Translations under genes and position numbers: made by a program
The notes under the pieces: generated by a model
The model's database searches: none
What the model saw: only the letters and a program-made list of their open reading frames with translations
Told to the model about the DNA's origin: nothing
Shown: piece after piece, positions 1 to 10,800 of the stretch
How positions within the stretch are numbered: position 1 is the stretch's first letter
Layout: each line of letters starts with the position of its first letter
Assembly (NCBI GenBank): GCA_964036275.1
Contig: OZ038435.1
Span: 9,854,310-9,918,309, forward strand
Origin: Litoditis marina
Lineage: Eukaryota; Nematoda; Chromadorea; Rhabditida; Rhabditidae
Length of the DNA stretch: 64,000 bases
Reading direction: 5' to 3'

Positions 1-149
1 AATAGCATGCGAAAACGAGAGGTACGAGGGGGAGCGGAGCAGCGCCGACTCCTGCGTGCAACTGGAACATTTATATTGAGAAATGTGTACAAAAGTTTCA
101 CGGGGTTTTCCGCCGAACAATAGGTGGTGTGATGTGTAAAAGTGCACCG

Positions 150-352
150 TAGCATGGTAATACAAGGGGCCGAGTGGTCGACTGGTTGTGTGCGCGCTAG
201 CACTCGAAACACCATGGTTCGATCCCACTCGGCGCGGTATCTTCATGGCGAACCGCATGAGCTGGTACGAAGGCTCACACATGCTCATGCCTCGTTTTCC
301 ATCTACGGACCCACACCCCCTACGGATACTGCAATGTGATCACTTGTCTTGG
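150..352 (+). mobile_element. tRNA-derived SINE, family S1
   Basis: A tRNA-like head has an A box near 160 (GCCGAGTGGTC) and a B box near 213 (GGTTCGATCCC). It is followed by a shared body that includes ACCGCATGAGCTGGTA. The same head-plus-body order recurs at 49180-49366. The acceptor arm does not pair, so this is not a working tRNA gene. Confidence 0.7.
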
Positions 353-1837
353 TTGTATTAATATGAAACACACGGCTGAAATGGTTGCCATGAAAGATTA
401 TTATTATTAAGTGATCTCGTTACATACTTGCCATCTGCTCATGTTTAGAAGTAGTGTAGATGATCAAAACCTCAGTCAAGTGGTAATCAGACAGTTCTAT
501 TCAAAATGTGACCTTTTATAGTCAGACTTAATAGTATTAATCTTTTACGGCAACTATTTCAGCCGTGTGTTACTTTGTTCATACGATTACAACATTGATC
601 ACATTGTAGTATCCGATGACTTCGTCACGGCGCTAGATTTCCTCTACGTACTTGTTTCACCAATCAATGTACTTCTACACTAATCCGTAACATATTCAGA
701 TGGTTTTTTCTAGTGAATCATTCATTCTTTCGGTTGCAAACTCCCAGAGTTTGTAGTAGTAAAGGTGCAGTAGACACTATTGATTGTTTGGAGAAAGTTC
801 GAAAGTGCCAACATACCAAACTTCGACTTGGAAGTTTGAGCATATTACTAGAGGTTATAAATGGGTGGAACAAACTGTATATGATATCCCCATTCCATCA
901 GTTTTGTGGGAAACATAGTGCTCACCCGTTCTCTCGTATCAAATAAACCGGGTTTTTCAGTGTACCGATCCAACAGTTCTTGACTTTCATCGCATGTTCA
1001 GCTGGAAAAAAAAACCGTACATGACATTGTTCGATCCCAGTTTTGAAAAGAAAAACGTAAATTAATACACAGTGTAGTCTGTTTTTCAGTTCATGGGGAA
1101 AATCACTGTTATCAAAATGTAGTTGAGAGTGCAAGAGCAAATAAAATCAGGATCAGAGGTATTTTAAACTCTAGTTTCAGCTGAGCTGTAGTTTAAACTT
1201 CATACACCCGAAAATTGACGAATTTCGACTGCGAGATCAAAATACAAACATAGCGGGATATAAAAACATACACCGTACACGATTGCTGTGGAAGAAGGGG
1301 ACCCTATAGACTGAAAACTCTGAACATGCCTGGTTGTATTACAGTATTGTCCTGTACTTGCAGTAAAATACAGCAGGGTGGGGATACAAATCGATTTTTT
1401 GACGTTTCGACTAAAAATACAGTATTTTTCCGAACCGTTCGGTTCTTGAACTGTTTCGACTAAAATACAGGGCTTGTTCGGAGAACTCACCAACATCGCA
1501 TTTCCATTGGAAACATATCTTGGTGGACCAGTAGATGGCATCCGTTTGGTTTAGAGAAGGCGTCGTGCAACTGTCTCTGAATAGCAATGTTCTGACAGTT
1601 TTTTGGATCAAGTCTCTTCTGGGAGACCATTCTTATGTAAATGTTACATTTACTGGATCAACTAATCGATAGAGAATTTTATCCCAACGTACCATAGTTG
1701 TGCAATAGCTCATGCTGTACTGTTTTAAACTTCAAACGTAACCAGAAGTTATTCCCCATCACGTTTCGAAATCAAAATCGCGGAACAACTGTGACAAAAA
1801 TGTTGCGGTGACGTCACGGGTCCTGTCCAAACAGTAT
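353..1837. other. Intergenic stretch, no gene seen
   Basis: Open frames here are short, with no protein-like composition and no plausible splice chain. I see no recognisable element beyond AT-rich sequence and short inverted words. Confidence 0.6.
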
Positions 1838-2036
1838 AAAGTGCGTGCCAAATTTATAAAATATCCGCCTCATGTGAGACTCGAACCACGCCCAAAAGTA
1901 TGGAAGGCGCGGACGCTAACCATTATACCAGATAGGCTAATAGCAGTTGTCGACAAATCGTATATATCTGTTCTTACACGGCACAAAGTGAGATATACCG
2001 TACACCACCGCCTTCCTTCGAGCGACAACCATAACA
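1838..2036 (-). mobile_element. tRNA-derived SINE, family S2, diverged copy
   Basis: It starts with TGCCAAATTTATAAA and ends in a block like GTGAGATATAC followed by a CGCCTTCC-type tail, the same order as the better copies at 45963, 51508 and 60298. On the minus strand a tRNA-like B box (GGTTCGAGTCTC) is visible. It is older than the other copies, judging by mismatches. Confidence 0.6.
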
Positions 2037-2126
2037 CTTGAGGTTCCACAACTGTTTTCCAGCAAGCAAGGCCAAGATGTCAACTAGGGTTGAGTACCCG
2101 GGAAGGGCACGAGGCAGTATAGTCTT

Positions 2127-2343
2127 TTTCATTCCTACTGAGACTCCTACAGTAGGATTACGAAACTTCCAAGCCGTTTTTCTCACTTACTTATGATCGG
2201 AAAGATGGAAAATTTCCGCACAACTTTCTCGTTCTCAGGTACAGTAAATATACGAGAGGATTTTTGATGAACCACATTTTCAGCTCCACAACAGCTTTGA
2301 GAAAGTTTGTATGGTTACTGTGGGAGTCTCAGTAGGAATGGTG
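2127..2343. mobile_element. MITE family M1 (about 220 bp, inverted ends)
   Basis: The ends are inverted copies of CATTCCTACTGAGACTCCTA. Shared inner landmarks are ATATACGAGAG and TTTTCAGCT. Other copies lie at 24488-24712 and 59784-59998. Confidence 0.75.
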
Positions 2344-2403
2344 TGAACTATACCAAGACAGTTTTTGCTCCAATAATTGTTCGGAGGTACAGAGGTAAAT
2401 GAG

Positions 2404-2680
2404 TAAGTCGACAGTCCAGTCCCCCGTCCATTCTCGTGATGTTAATGTCCATTCTCAGCGAAAGACCATTTGTAAGTAAAATTACAACCTTTTCTGCTTT
2501 ATCTATTACAACCGTGTCATCTTTAAAAGTATTTATGTTGTAAACTGTTACAAAAACGAACTTGTGCAGCGTGAGTCTGCAGTCTACTCCCCCGTCTATC
2601 TCCGTGCTGTTTATGTCTATTCTCAGAGGGAGGACTCGAACCCGCATCGCCCGTTTCATCAGTTCCGAATACTCATCCGA
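2404..2680. repeat. Imperfect 50-bp direct repeat with a tRNA-like B box
   Basis: Two blocks, near 2408-2460 and 2574-2635, share the layout CAGTC..CCCCCGTC..GATGTTTATGTC-type..ATTCTCAG. Beside the second, the minus strand reads GGGTTCGAGTCCTCCC, a B-box-like run. It is probably an old SINE fragment. Confidence 0.4.
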
Positions 2681-2875
2681 GGACACCAAATGGACACATA
2701 GACAGCTCTGAAAACAGAAATTGTAGTGAAAGGGCAATAAATTGCATACAGGATGCACAGAACTTTGTAGTTTAACCGCGGTATTCGCCTGAATTTACGG
2801 GTTTATGACAAGAAAACAACGAGATCAAACTACAACAGCACTGGACAACACCAAGTTCACACACAGACAGGTCTG

Positions 2876-3037
2876 GACGTATGCTAGAAGATCCCGGCAC
2901 CTCCATCCCATCCTGCGTCTCCTCAAACATACGCTATTTCTCTGCTCCTACATCCCGCCGGAATGTAAGAGACGAGAAATAGTGAGGCAGAGCGAGAGAC
3001 GCAGGACGGGATGCCGGGATCTTCTAGCATACGTACT
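2876..3037. mobile_element. Hairpin element family H1
   Basis: Terminal inverted repeats contain ATGCTAGAAGATCCCG. The inside is a near-complete palindrome with GACGCAGG and TACATCCCGCCGG. A second copy with the interior flipped lies at 54222-54394, and a relic lies at 47310-47440. Confidence 0.75.
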
Positions 3038-3039
3038 CT

Positions 3040-4086
3040 GAAATGGGAAATTATGAATTAGGATTTGTTCATGGAACGCTCTCTCAGGTCACGTGAGTAC
3101 GTAACCTAAATAGTTGACGGTCAAGCCTCAACTATGTTTTTGCTGATGCAAAAGTTTTTTCAAGTTTTTCAGTGAAATGCTGAAAAGTTTGCGAGTGAAA
3201 AATATTTTTCGCGGTCGGATTTTTCGTTGGTTGAAGATGTTGGAAGAATATCTCTTCTCTGCATCGAATCAACGAACTTTCAAGAGAACACATTTTTTAC
3301 CGAGTTTTTTTGTGCCACATACAAATCAGTCAGTTTTCGCAGTGAAGAATGAGGAAAAACTTACAATGTAGAAGAGTGCCGTTAATGTTCGATGATCGTA
3401 GTTCATTTGTCGTTTTGTGAGGAATTATTCTGAAAATTTAACTTCATTGATAGTATCTTGTAAGCTCAAATCGTAGTTGTCAATAATCAAACTAAAAACA
3501 CAGAAGAATATGACGACACATATCGTATAGGCTTGCTCCAGAAAGAGTGGATCCTATATAGGGCTATGCCCTACGAAATAAGGCATGAAAACCCACCCTA
3601 AAGACACAGAAGAAAATTACACGAGTTGTTGTCTAAGCAAAGAAACACATCACAATTTTATGTTAAGAAGCAGCCAAACCTTCAATAATTCGATAGCACA
3701 TGGTGAACTTGTTCAACGAATTCATGTTCTGGGGTTGCACATATGCCGTATATAGGCTCATTTTGTGCAAAGCGAGCCAACGGTCTATTTTGCTCTACCC
3801 ACTGTTTTTGTAGTTTGAACCCGTTGTTTGCTACTCGAACTCCGTGAATCCAGATCGAAATACAACGAATATTTGGTAAAACACAAAACAGAGCTTGTTA
3901 CCGAAATAATGTCGAGTTCGAGCGAAATACTTGAAAAAGAACTCAAATGTAAACTTCAGTGTAGGAACGTTGCATTTGACGAGCTTTCTAGGGAGTGATT
4001 AAAGACGTTTTTGCGTTCCAACTCATCGTTAGGCCCCTGTTTTTCTGAAAGTGGTTTTTGCCTCGGAACTAATGAATAGGAAAGTA
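3040..4086. other. Intergenic stretch, no gene seen
   Basis: AT-rich sequence with short frames only. I see no splice chain, repeat family or RNA gene that I can support. Confidence 0.55.
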
Positions 4087-4087
4087 T

Positions 4088-4215
4088 ACTAGAAGTCAAT
4101 TGCATAGTCACGTGAACCTAGCATTCTAATGAGGTATCGTGCACTTTGTTTTTGCACGTTCATGAATTCTGCTGTGTTCAACTTGTTTCACGTGACTGTG
4201 TAGTTGACTAAAAGT
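4088..4215. mobile_element. MITE family M2 (about 125 bp, CACGTGA ends)
   Basis: The inverted ends carry TAGTCACGTGAA. The inside holds GCATTCTAATGAGG and CGTGCACTTTG. Copies are at 17620-17735, 55085-55205 and 55590-55712. Confidence 0.75.
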
Positions 4216-4392
4216 ATAGATCCATAGTGGTTACCTGTAGAATCAGAGAACGTCAGAAAAAGTGTACGTCATAATAAAAATGAAAGTTGTAGTTTGATCT
4301 ATCCAACTGTTCTTATTTTTTCTCACGAATTTCAAATTATCAATCTAAAACATCCTATTTGACGAAAATGCCTTTTAGTGAGCGTTACATGC

Positions 4393-4522
4393 TTAAAGCA
4401 GGACGATTATGTGAACCAATCCCGCCCGTGTCAACGGTCCTTTAAACTAGAATTGAAAAATGTATTGTAGTTTAAAGGACTGAACCGTTGCGATTGGACC
4501 ACATAATCGTCCTTCTTTAAAA
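4393..4522. mobile_element. MITE family M3 (palindrome, GGACGATTATGTGG ends)
   Basis: This is a nearly full-length palindrome. Both ends carry AAGNAGGACGATTATGTG, and the centre carries TCCTTTAAACT and its complement around a short loop. Further copies lie at 10127, 15090, 28245, 53181 (interrupted), 62293 and 63330. Confidence 0.8.
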
Positions 4523-4664
4523 CTTGACAGGTTATGAAATACCACCACTAAACCTCAAATTCGAAGTCATACTGTAAGAGTGTTTCGGTATAATGAGGGA
4601 CTATACACAACTTATTTAAAAAAAAACGGGAACTAGTATGAATCACTTTCCGATAAACTAATAT

Positions 4665-4955
4665 GAATAGAGTTCTCTATCTAGTTAGCAGCACAGATTC
4701 TATTGAAACTTGAAGGTTCTACATAGAAAATAAGTGTTTGTCAAGAAATGTGGGGTGAAATTTGTGAGAACTTCTTCAACACATCAAAAACTGACTCAGC
4801 ATATGTTTGTAGATAGATAGGTGAGGCTAACGTTCTCTATATATCTAGCTGCACGGAATATATGGAAGTGAAAACGTTAGAATAGGAGAAAACTAGTAAA
4901 ACACTTTCACACGTCAAAAACTAACTCAACATATGTTTCTGGATCGATAGATGAG
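4665..4955. repeat. Two diverged tandem copies of an approximately 150-bp unit
   Basis: Both blocks run GTTCTCTAT..TCTAG, then CATATGTTT.TGGAT/TAGATAGAT.GATGAGG at the far end (near 4670-4825 and 4833-4955). They lie just before the 118-bp array and may be relatives of its flank. Confidence 0.45.
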
Positions 4956-5068
4956 GTCCTCTATGAGAGTGGTTTGCCCCTAAAAGACAAGCATATATCA
5001 CACAGACATTTAGACATGGCAAGGTTCCCCTGGGGGGGGGGGGGGATAGAGCACGCAACACAGTTATT

Positions 5069-5560
5069 GGAGGGGCTTGAAACATTAATATGCAGGGAGA
5101 AATATCTTTTTAGGAGAAAAACCTCTCAAAGCGTCACAATGTCTCTAAACCTCACCATTTCAATGTTCCATAGTATCTTATATATTGGAGGGGCTTGAAA
5201 CATTAATATGCAGGGAGAAATATCTTTTTAGGAGAAAAACCTCTCAAAGCGTCACAATGTCTCTAAACCTCACCATTTCAATGTTCCATAGTATCTTATA
5301 TATTGGAGGGGCTTGAAACATTAATATGCAGGGAGAAATATCTTTTTAGGAGAAAAACCTCTCAAAGCGTCACAATGTCTCTAAACCTCACCATTTCAAT
5401 GTTCCATAGTATCTTATATATTGGAGGGGCTTGAAACATTAATATGCAGGGAGAAATATCTTTTTAGGAGAAAAACCTCTCAAAGCGTCACAATGTCTCT
5501 AAACCTCACCATTTCAATGTTCCATAGTATCTTATATATTGGAGGGGCTTGAAACATTAC
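5069..5560. repeat. 118-bp tandem array, four full units plus a partial unit
   Basis: The block beginning GGAGGGGCTTGAAACATT starts at 5069, 5187, 5305, 5423 and 5541, an exact 118-base period with near-identical units. A poly-G run (about 5032-5045) precedes it. A single diverged partial copy of the unit start appears at 5899-5950, on the far side of a SINE. The high identity suggests recent expansion. Confidence 0.9.
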
Positions 5561-5689
5561 AAAACGGGATGAAAATGGTCGATTTGTAGTTTGGCCTACA
5601 CTAGATACACCCCTTAACTTTTGAACTTTGGTAAAAAACCACAGGACCAAACTACAAACAAAGCGACATCAATCAATATACGTAGAACT

Positions 5690-5885
5690 GTTACCAACGG
5701 AACGGCGGGAGGGTACTGTATATCTCACTTTCCACTGTGTACGCACGATGTCTGTGATTCCGAAGCTTCTTGTTAATGCTCTCTAATAGCACAGTGATTA
5801 GCGCCCTGCTACGAATCTTTTGCTCGCAGGTTCAGTTCCGGCGGGAGACAGATATTTATAAATTTGGCACTAACTATAGTATTGT
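5690..5885 (+). mobile_element. tRNA-derived SINE, family S2
   Basis: The tRNA-like head has an A-box-like run TAGCACAGTGATTAGCGCC (near 5786) and a B box GGTTCAGTTCC (near 5829), followed by AATTTGGCAC. It is in the opposite orientation to the copies at 45963, 51508 and 60298. Confidence 0.75.
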
Positions 5886-6204
5886 TTGGAAAGAACCAAC
5901 ACAGTTATTGGAGGGGCTTGGAACATTGATAGGCGGAGAGAGAAATACTCAATGTTTTGAGTGAAGAAGCACTTGCGTTCGATTCTTTGTCAAACCGATA
6001 ATTTGACAACCAAACGAAATTGAAGCAAATCCCAAATTTTGGAAACATTGATATAGGGGATGAACGTAGCTGAGTTGTAGTTTTTCTAGATGTATGCCTT
6101 AGTTTTTGAACGAAAAACAACAGGATCAAACTACAAAGTCAACGAGCAGCAATATAAGCTTGTTTGCATTGAAAAGAGCGAACTCTATATATGCAGGGAG
6201 GCAA

Positions 6205-6472
6205 ATTTCTTCCCGAACCAAAACCGAACCGATTCTTCCCGAACCAGTTGGTTCGGTAAGGAACCGCACAGTTTGCGTACTCAAACCGGCATGAAACCGA
6301 ACCAAACCCCAATAAACGTTACGCAGTCGACCAATTTCAGCATTAATTACATGAATTGGTTCGCTTCCAACTTTGTTGGCCTAAATTTGATTCGGTTGTA
6401 GAACGAACCAACTGGTTCGGGAAGAATCGGTTCGGTTTTGGTTCGGGAAGGGACGGTTCGGGAATTCACCAT
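6205..6472. mobile_element. Iterated-word element, GGTTCGG family
   Basis: The words GGTTCGG and CCGAACC recur throughout in both orientations. The outer blocks are inverted copies around ACCGATTCTTCC and GGTTCGGGAAG. Related copies are at 11091-11340 and 60008-60258, which share AACGTTACGCAGTCGA in the middle. Confidence 0.75.
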
Positions 6473-6494
6473 GCAGGGAGAGAGAGTTATGTCC

Positions 6495-6915
6495 CAGACA
6501 ATCCCAGGATCGTCGTTTTCCTAGAAGCGTCCGTGAACTCTCCCACAAGGATCCGACAAGGACGCTTCTAGGAGACAGAATCCTGGCTGGATGGCCGTGG
6601 CGGAGGGGCTGATTGCCGCCGAAATTTATCGAATGATGAAAATTCAGACCTGCAGAGGCCATATGCATGAGACATCCCGAGCCGGGTTGTGATGCTATCC
6701 CGAGCTGAATTGGTCGGAAAATAGCTCGGGATAGCATCCCAACCCGGCCCGGGATGTTTCATGCATACGGCCTCTGATTCGGCCACAGCCCCCGCCGGAG
6801 CGTCCAAGAGACCGCCTAGTAACGTCCTAGAATGCGCCTAGAAAGATCCTGTACGTTTCTTTCCAGGCGCATTCTGGTACGATTCTAGGCCGTTTCTTGG
6901 ACGCTACGAGGCGCC
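6495..6915. mobile_element. Nested palindromic element
   Basis: Three concentric or adjacent inverted repeats are visible: AGGATC..CTAGAAGCGTCC blocks (6505-6590), a strong hairpin around ATAGCTCGGGATAGCATCCC (6650-6778), and GCGCCTAGAA..TTCTAGG-type arms (6808-6905). The mirrored GGCGG-rich flanks suggest one element inside another. Confidence 0.6.
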
Positions 6916-6919
6916 GTCT

Positions 6920-7847
6920 GTCCATGGTACTGTTTTGAGTTGAGAAACCTTCCGAGGGATTTTGGTTTAGTTAAATTGTTGCCCAAACTCATACTCTGAC
7001 AACCACCAGGATACCCGATCAGGGAACAATTTCGATGGCACGATTGGGGGAAATCCAGTGAAATCTGTAAACCTCTGCCACTTTTCTTAACGGCACGTTA
7101 GAAGCTCATTTCAAAGTCTTTTTTGAAAACTGGTCCTGAATTATTGACTTCAATTGTGTCTGGTTCAATTGATATGTGACTAAATGGTTCCATTTCATTG
7201 AGACACGATACATACAATTACCGAATGGACTTCATTCAGCAAAAACTTAAACAATTGATTATGTACAAAATTGGACACAAGTGTGATTATTTATAAGGTA
7301 ACATTAGTTCACGACAAAGTGGGGTGACTGATTGATTTTCCAATATGAAAATCAAAATACAAACCAAGTCTACCTTTGACACAGCTCGAAAAAAAACATA
7401 TGAATTCTTACAAACAACATGCATATACTCTCAGTGTTTCGCGTCTACATGAAGACAATTCCGAAAATACAATGTTATTATTAATGATAAATTATCAATA
7501 TACATCACACACAGCCCGCTTTCGTTAGTGTAGAGAATCTAGTATATTTAGTTTGTAGTTGAACCGTCAATAAAGCGATGATAGTGAGAGAGTCCACATA
7601 GAGAACAGAAAAGTTGGAACCCATCATTAGTAAATAAAAGAGATCGTTAAACTAGAAAATAGCTTTACACAACATTACCGAACAGTAATATTAATATGAC
7701 CCTTCCCAATTAGTATAGTAAACGGAAGCTCATTAAGTCACAGCTTATAAATCGAAAATCAGTTGACCATTCAACTGTATGATACGATTAATAGATTTTT
7801 TACTCACATATGTGGTATCAGAAGACTTAAGGAGTATTCTACAGTAA
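6920..7847. other. Intergenic stretch downstream of the unrecognised gene
   Basis: AT-rich sequence with no supportable exon or repeat family. It should hold the 3' UTR of the minus-strand gene ending at 7848. I could not pick a clear poly(A) signal. Confidence 0.5.
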
Positions 7848-10800
7848 CTACAGGGAAACGCCATTCTCCATTTCCATTCTGGCCCTAGCCTTTTCCTTTT
7901 GCATGGCAATTTCGTCTTCGTCTTCATCCTCCATTCCTCCAATCTAGAAAGAAATCCATAGAGAGAGAAAGAGAAATAGAGAGAGAGAGAGAAAGATAAA
8001 AAAAGAGAGGACGAAGTTCCCCAAAACTAACTTCTAAGTTGTTTGAAAGAACTACGTTTAGGTTGTTCAAAAAAGTTCCCCAAAATTGGTAAGGGACAGA
8101 ACTCAAACTACTCTTCAACAAGTAACCCGTTTTTTTTGCGCCAACAAATCCCCCTATTCATTTCTTAAACCACGACCTACGCTCGAAATATGCAGTCATG
8201 AATCCCAGTTTCCAGATAACTAGTAAAACGGTGTAGAACAAATTGGAAGGGAGAAAATCGATTCCAGTTTTTTGGTAGCAACGACTTTTCAGTATACCCG
8301 GAACCAGGACTCAGAAATCATAAATACTTGCTTGGTTGGGGGAGTTCTCCAACAAGCAGTCCTACTCTTTTCATTTAATTAGGCTCAATATACTTACGTT
8401 CTCTTGTTTCACTCGTTCGTCGTACGCAGTCACGTCCTGCAACAATGTTTACAAATTAATCTGAACAAAAAACAAACGGAAGATGAGGTTTTCCAGCAGG
8501 CGCTTTAACGGAAAAACGGATATAAATCCCTTTGAAATTAGTCAAACGGGTTGCAAGCAACCAAAATGTAACTCGGTTGCATGTGTACGAATCCATTGGT
8601 TCATTTCGAACCCGGTTTCATCTCAAATGCAACCAAATTTGTCTACAGGGACAATTTGTGGTTATGTAAAGTAATTTTGGATGCAAACAGCCCGGTTACA
8701 TGTGTAACTTGCCGTGTAACTCTGCAACAGACTGCGCAGACCATAGGCTGTCAATTACAAATTCGCGTTTGGTCAAAACTGTACCGCAACAAATCTAAAG
8801 AACATGCGGGCGCCGGAGAGTCAGACGACTAGAGTAAAAATTAATATCCATGATATCCACGCTGTATGAACAGTAATTTACTGTCTTGCAACGACGCTTG
8901 TTCTGAGTGCTGACAAAATAAGACAATAAAATTGGAGAACTAACCAGCCAACGACAAAAGTAACGGGGTAGTAACGGAGTCCAAAAGTGACCGACTATCT
9001 AGGAAATTTTTTCAGAGCTAGCTGGCTGATAAACGACCAAGTATGCGAAAAAAGTTGCTAACCCTCAGCCCTCACACTAAAATTCACAGTTGCTTCATAT
9101 TCATATTAATGCGTTTATATGTTACTAACTTAGGTGAATAAATTGGTGAAATTCCGTTACTTTTGTACTCCGCTACTAACCCGTTACTATTATTGACCGT
9201 AACCTTTGTGGTCCGAACCAACCTTATCAGATCCTCTAATTGCCACTAGATGCCAGTCATATTGTTTCCTGGCGGCATTGTAAATGTATTGAATCCAGCC
9301 GCGATACTTGGGCACCGTTCTTCCCATTCGCACACTTTGGTTCACCTTCTCAGCATGTTTCCTGATGGAAAATGGTCGCGACGAATCTTCCTGCTCCACC
9401 TAGAAACGGAATAACATAATAATGAAAAGTAGACGTAAAATACCCCCTTTCTTCGATGGAGCCATGGTCCCTTTTTGGGGTAATGTTCAAGATTTTCGGC
9501 AAAATTATGATGATAACATGTTTTTCAATCACTACTCATGCTCACTTTTGGGGTGCTCAAATATTTCACGTATGATAAAAAGTACATATTTCCTGCTCGC
9601 CCAACAAAGTGAACACCCGTATCTATTCCACAAAAATATTATCTAATAAACTTCACGGGAATAACCTTGGAACCTCAAAGGAAAACATGAAAATACTTTC
9701 ATACATGGACTCTCGTGTAACATCAATTCATAATGATTAACTAACCGTTTCGTTACAAAAAGTGTAGCCGACATCTAACGACCAAACTGCCAATGGGTGA
9801 TCTACCATGTAGGAAAAGTGGAGCAATGTATCCATCTTAAAAGCGAAAATAAGTAATAGACAACACTATAATAAGGTCATACACCAGTAAACTTGTCCGA
9901 ATAACGAATAACCATGAAAAATCAAACGACGGGCTACTTTTTCACCAATCTATTTTTGATACAAAACTATTAATTTTTATTTGTTTAAATCTAAAAACGG
10001 ACTTTTTTGTTGACAACATGAAAGAATGAGTTCTGTTCGGCAAATACTTGCAAAGTGAAGCAGAACCTCCACCTCGTGATTGATTTATGTGAATATGAAT
10101 AGAATATCCCTTCACCTATTTTCTTGAAATAGGACGATTATGTGGACCGATCCCAACGCATGGGTCCTTTATACTGCAACTGAAAAATGTGTTTCAGTTT
10201 AAAGGACCGAATCATTAGGATTAGTCCACATAATTGTACTTCTTTAAGAACGCTTCTCTTAGAAACTTACTTAACATATTAATATCACTCACCTGTACAC
10301 AATTGTCGGGGGTAATTTTCATGGGATTTAACTCCTCCGTCCGCTCAACTGTGCCGGCGATAGCTTCCCAAATGCAACACAACTGGAATCAAACAAAGTT
10401 ATGGCGGTCAAACAGAAAAGTGGCTGTAACACACTACTAACAAAAATTAAAGGTGAAAAGTTTCCCTTATTTTACTCCAAAAAAAGGCCAATTCTACAAC
10501 TAACCGGGTTTTTAGGTAACCTAACCCTTTTTTGGTAACCTATTTTTCAGGTTACTTAGTAGGTAACCTGAAAGTAACCTAAAACTGAAATCCGGTTACC
10601 GTTCAAAGTAACGGTAAAAACCACATTTTTCGTTAGAAAAACAGGTAACCGGTTTTTCATTTTAGGTTACCACCCGGTTACCTACTGAGGTAACCTAAAA
10701 AAAGGTTACCAAAAAAGGGTTAGGTTACCTAAAAACCCGGTTAGATATAGAATTCACCCCAAAAAAAAGAACAATTAGTAGATAATTCATGACACATATC

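Noticed and set aside
2348..2758. 136-residue minus-strand frame
   Set aside because: It overlaps an imperfect direct repeat and a SINE-like fragment. There are no exon-like boundaries or family motif.
5069..5560. CRISPR-like array
   Set aside because: Whole 118-bp units repeat with no unique spacers, and the host is a eukaryote.
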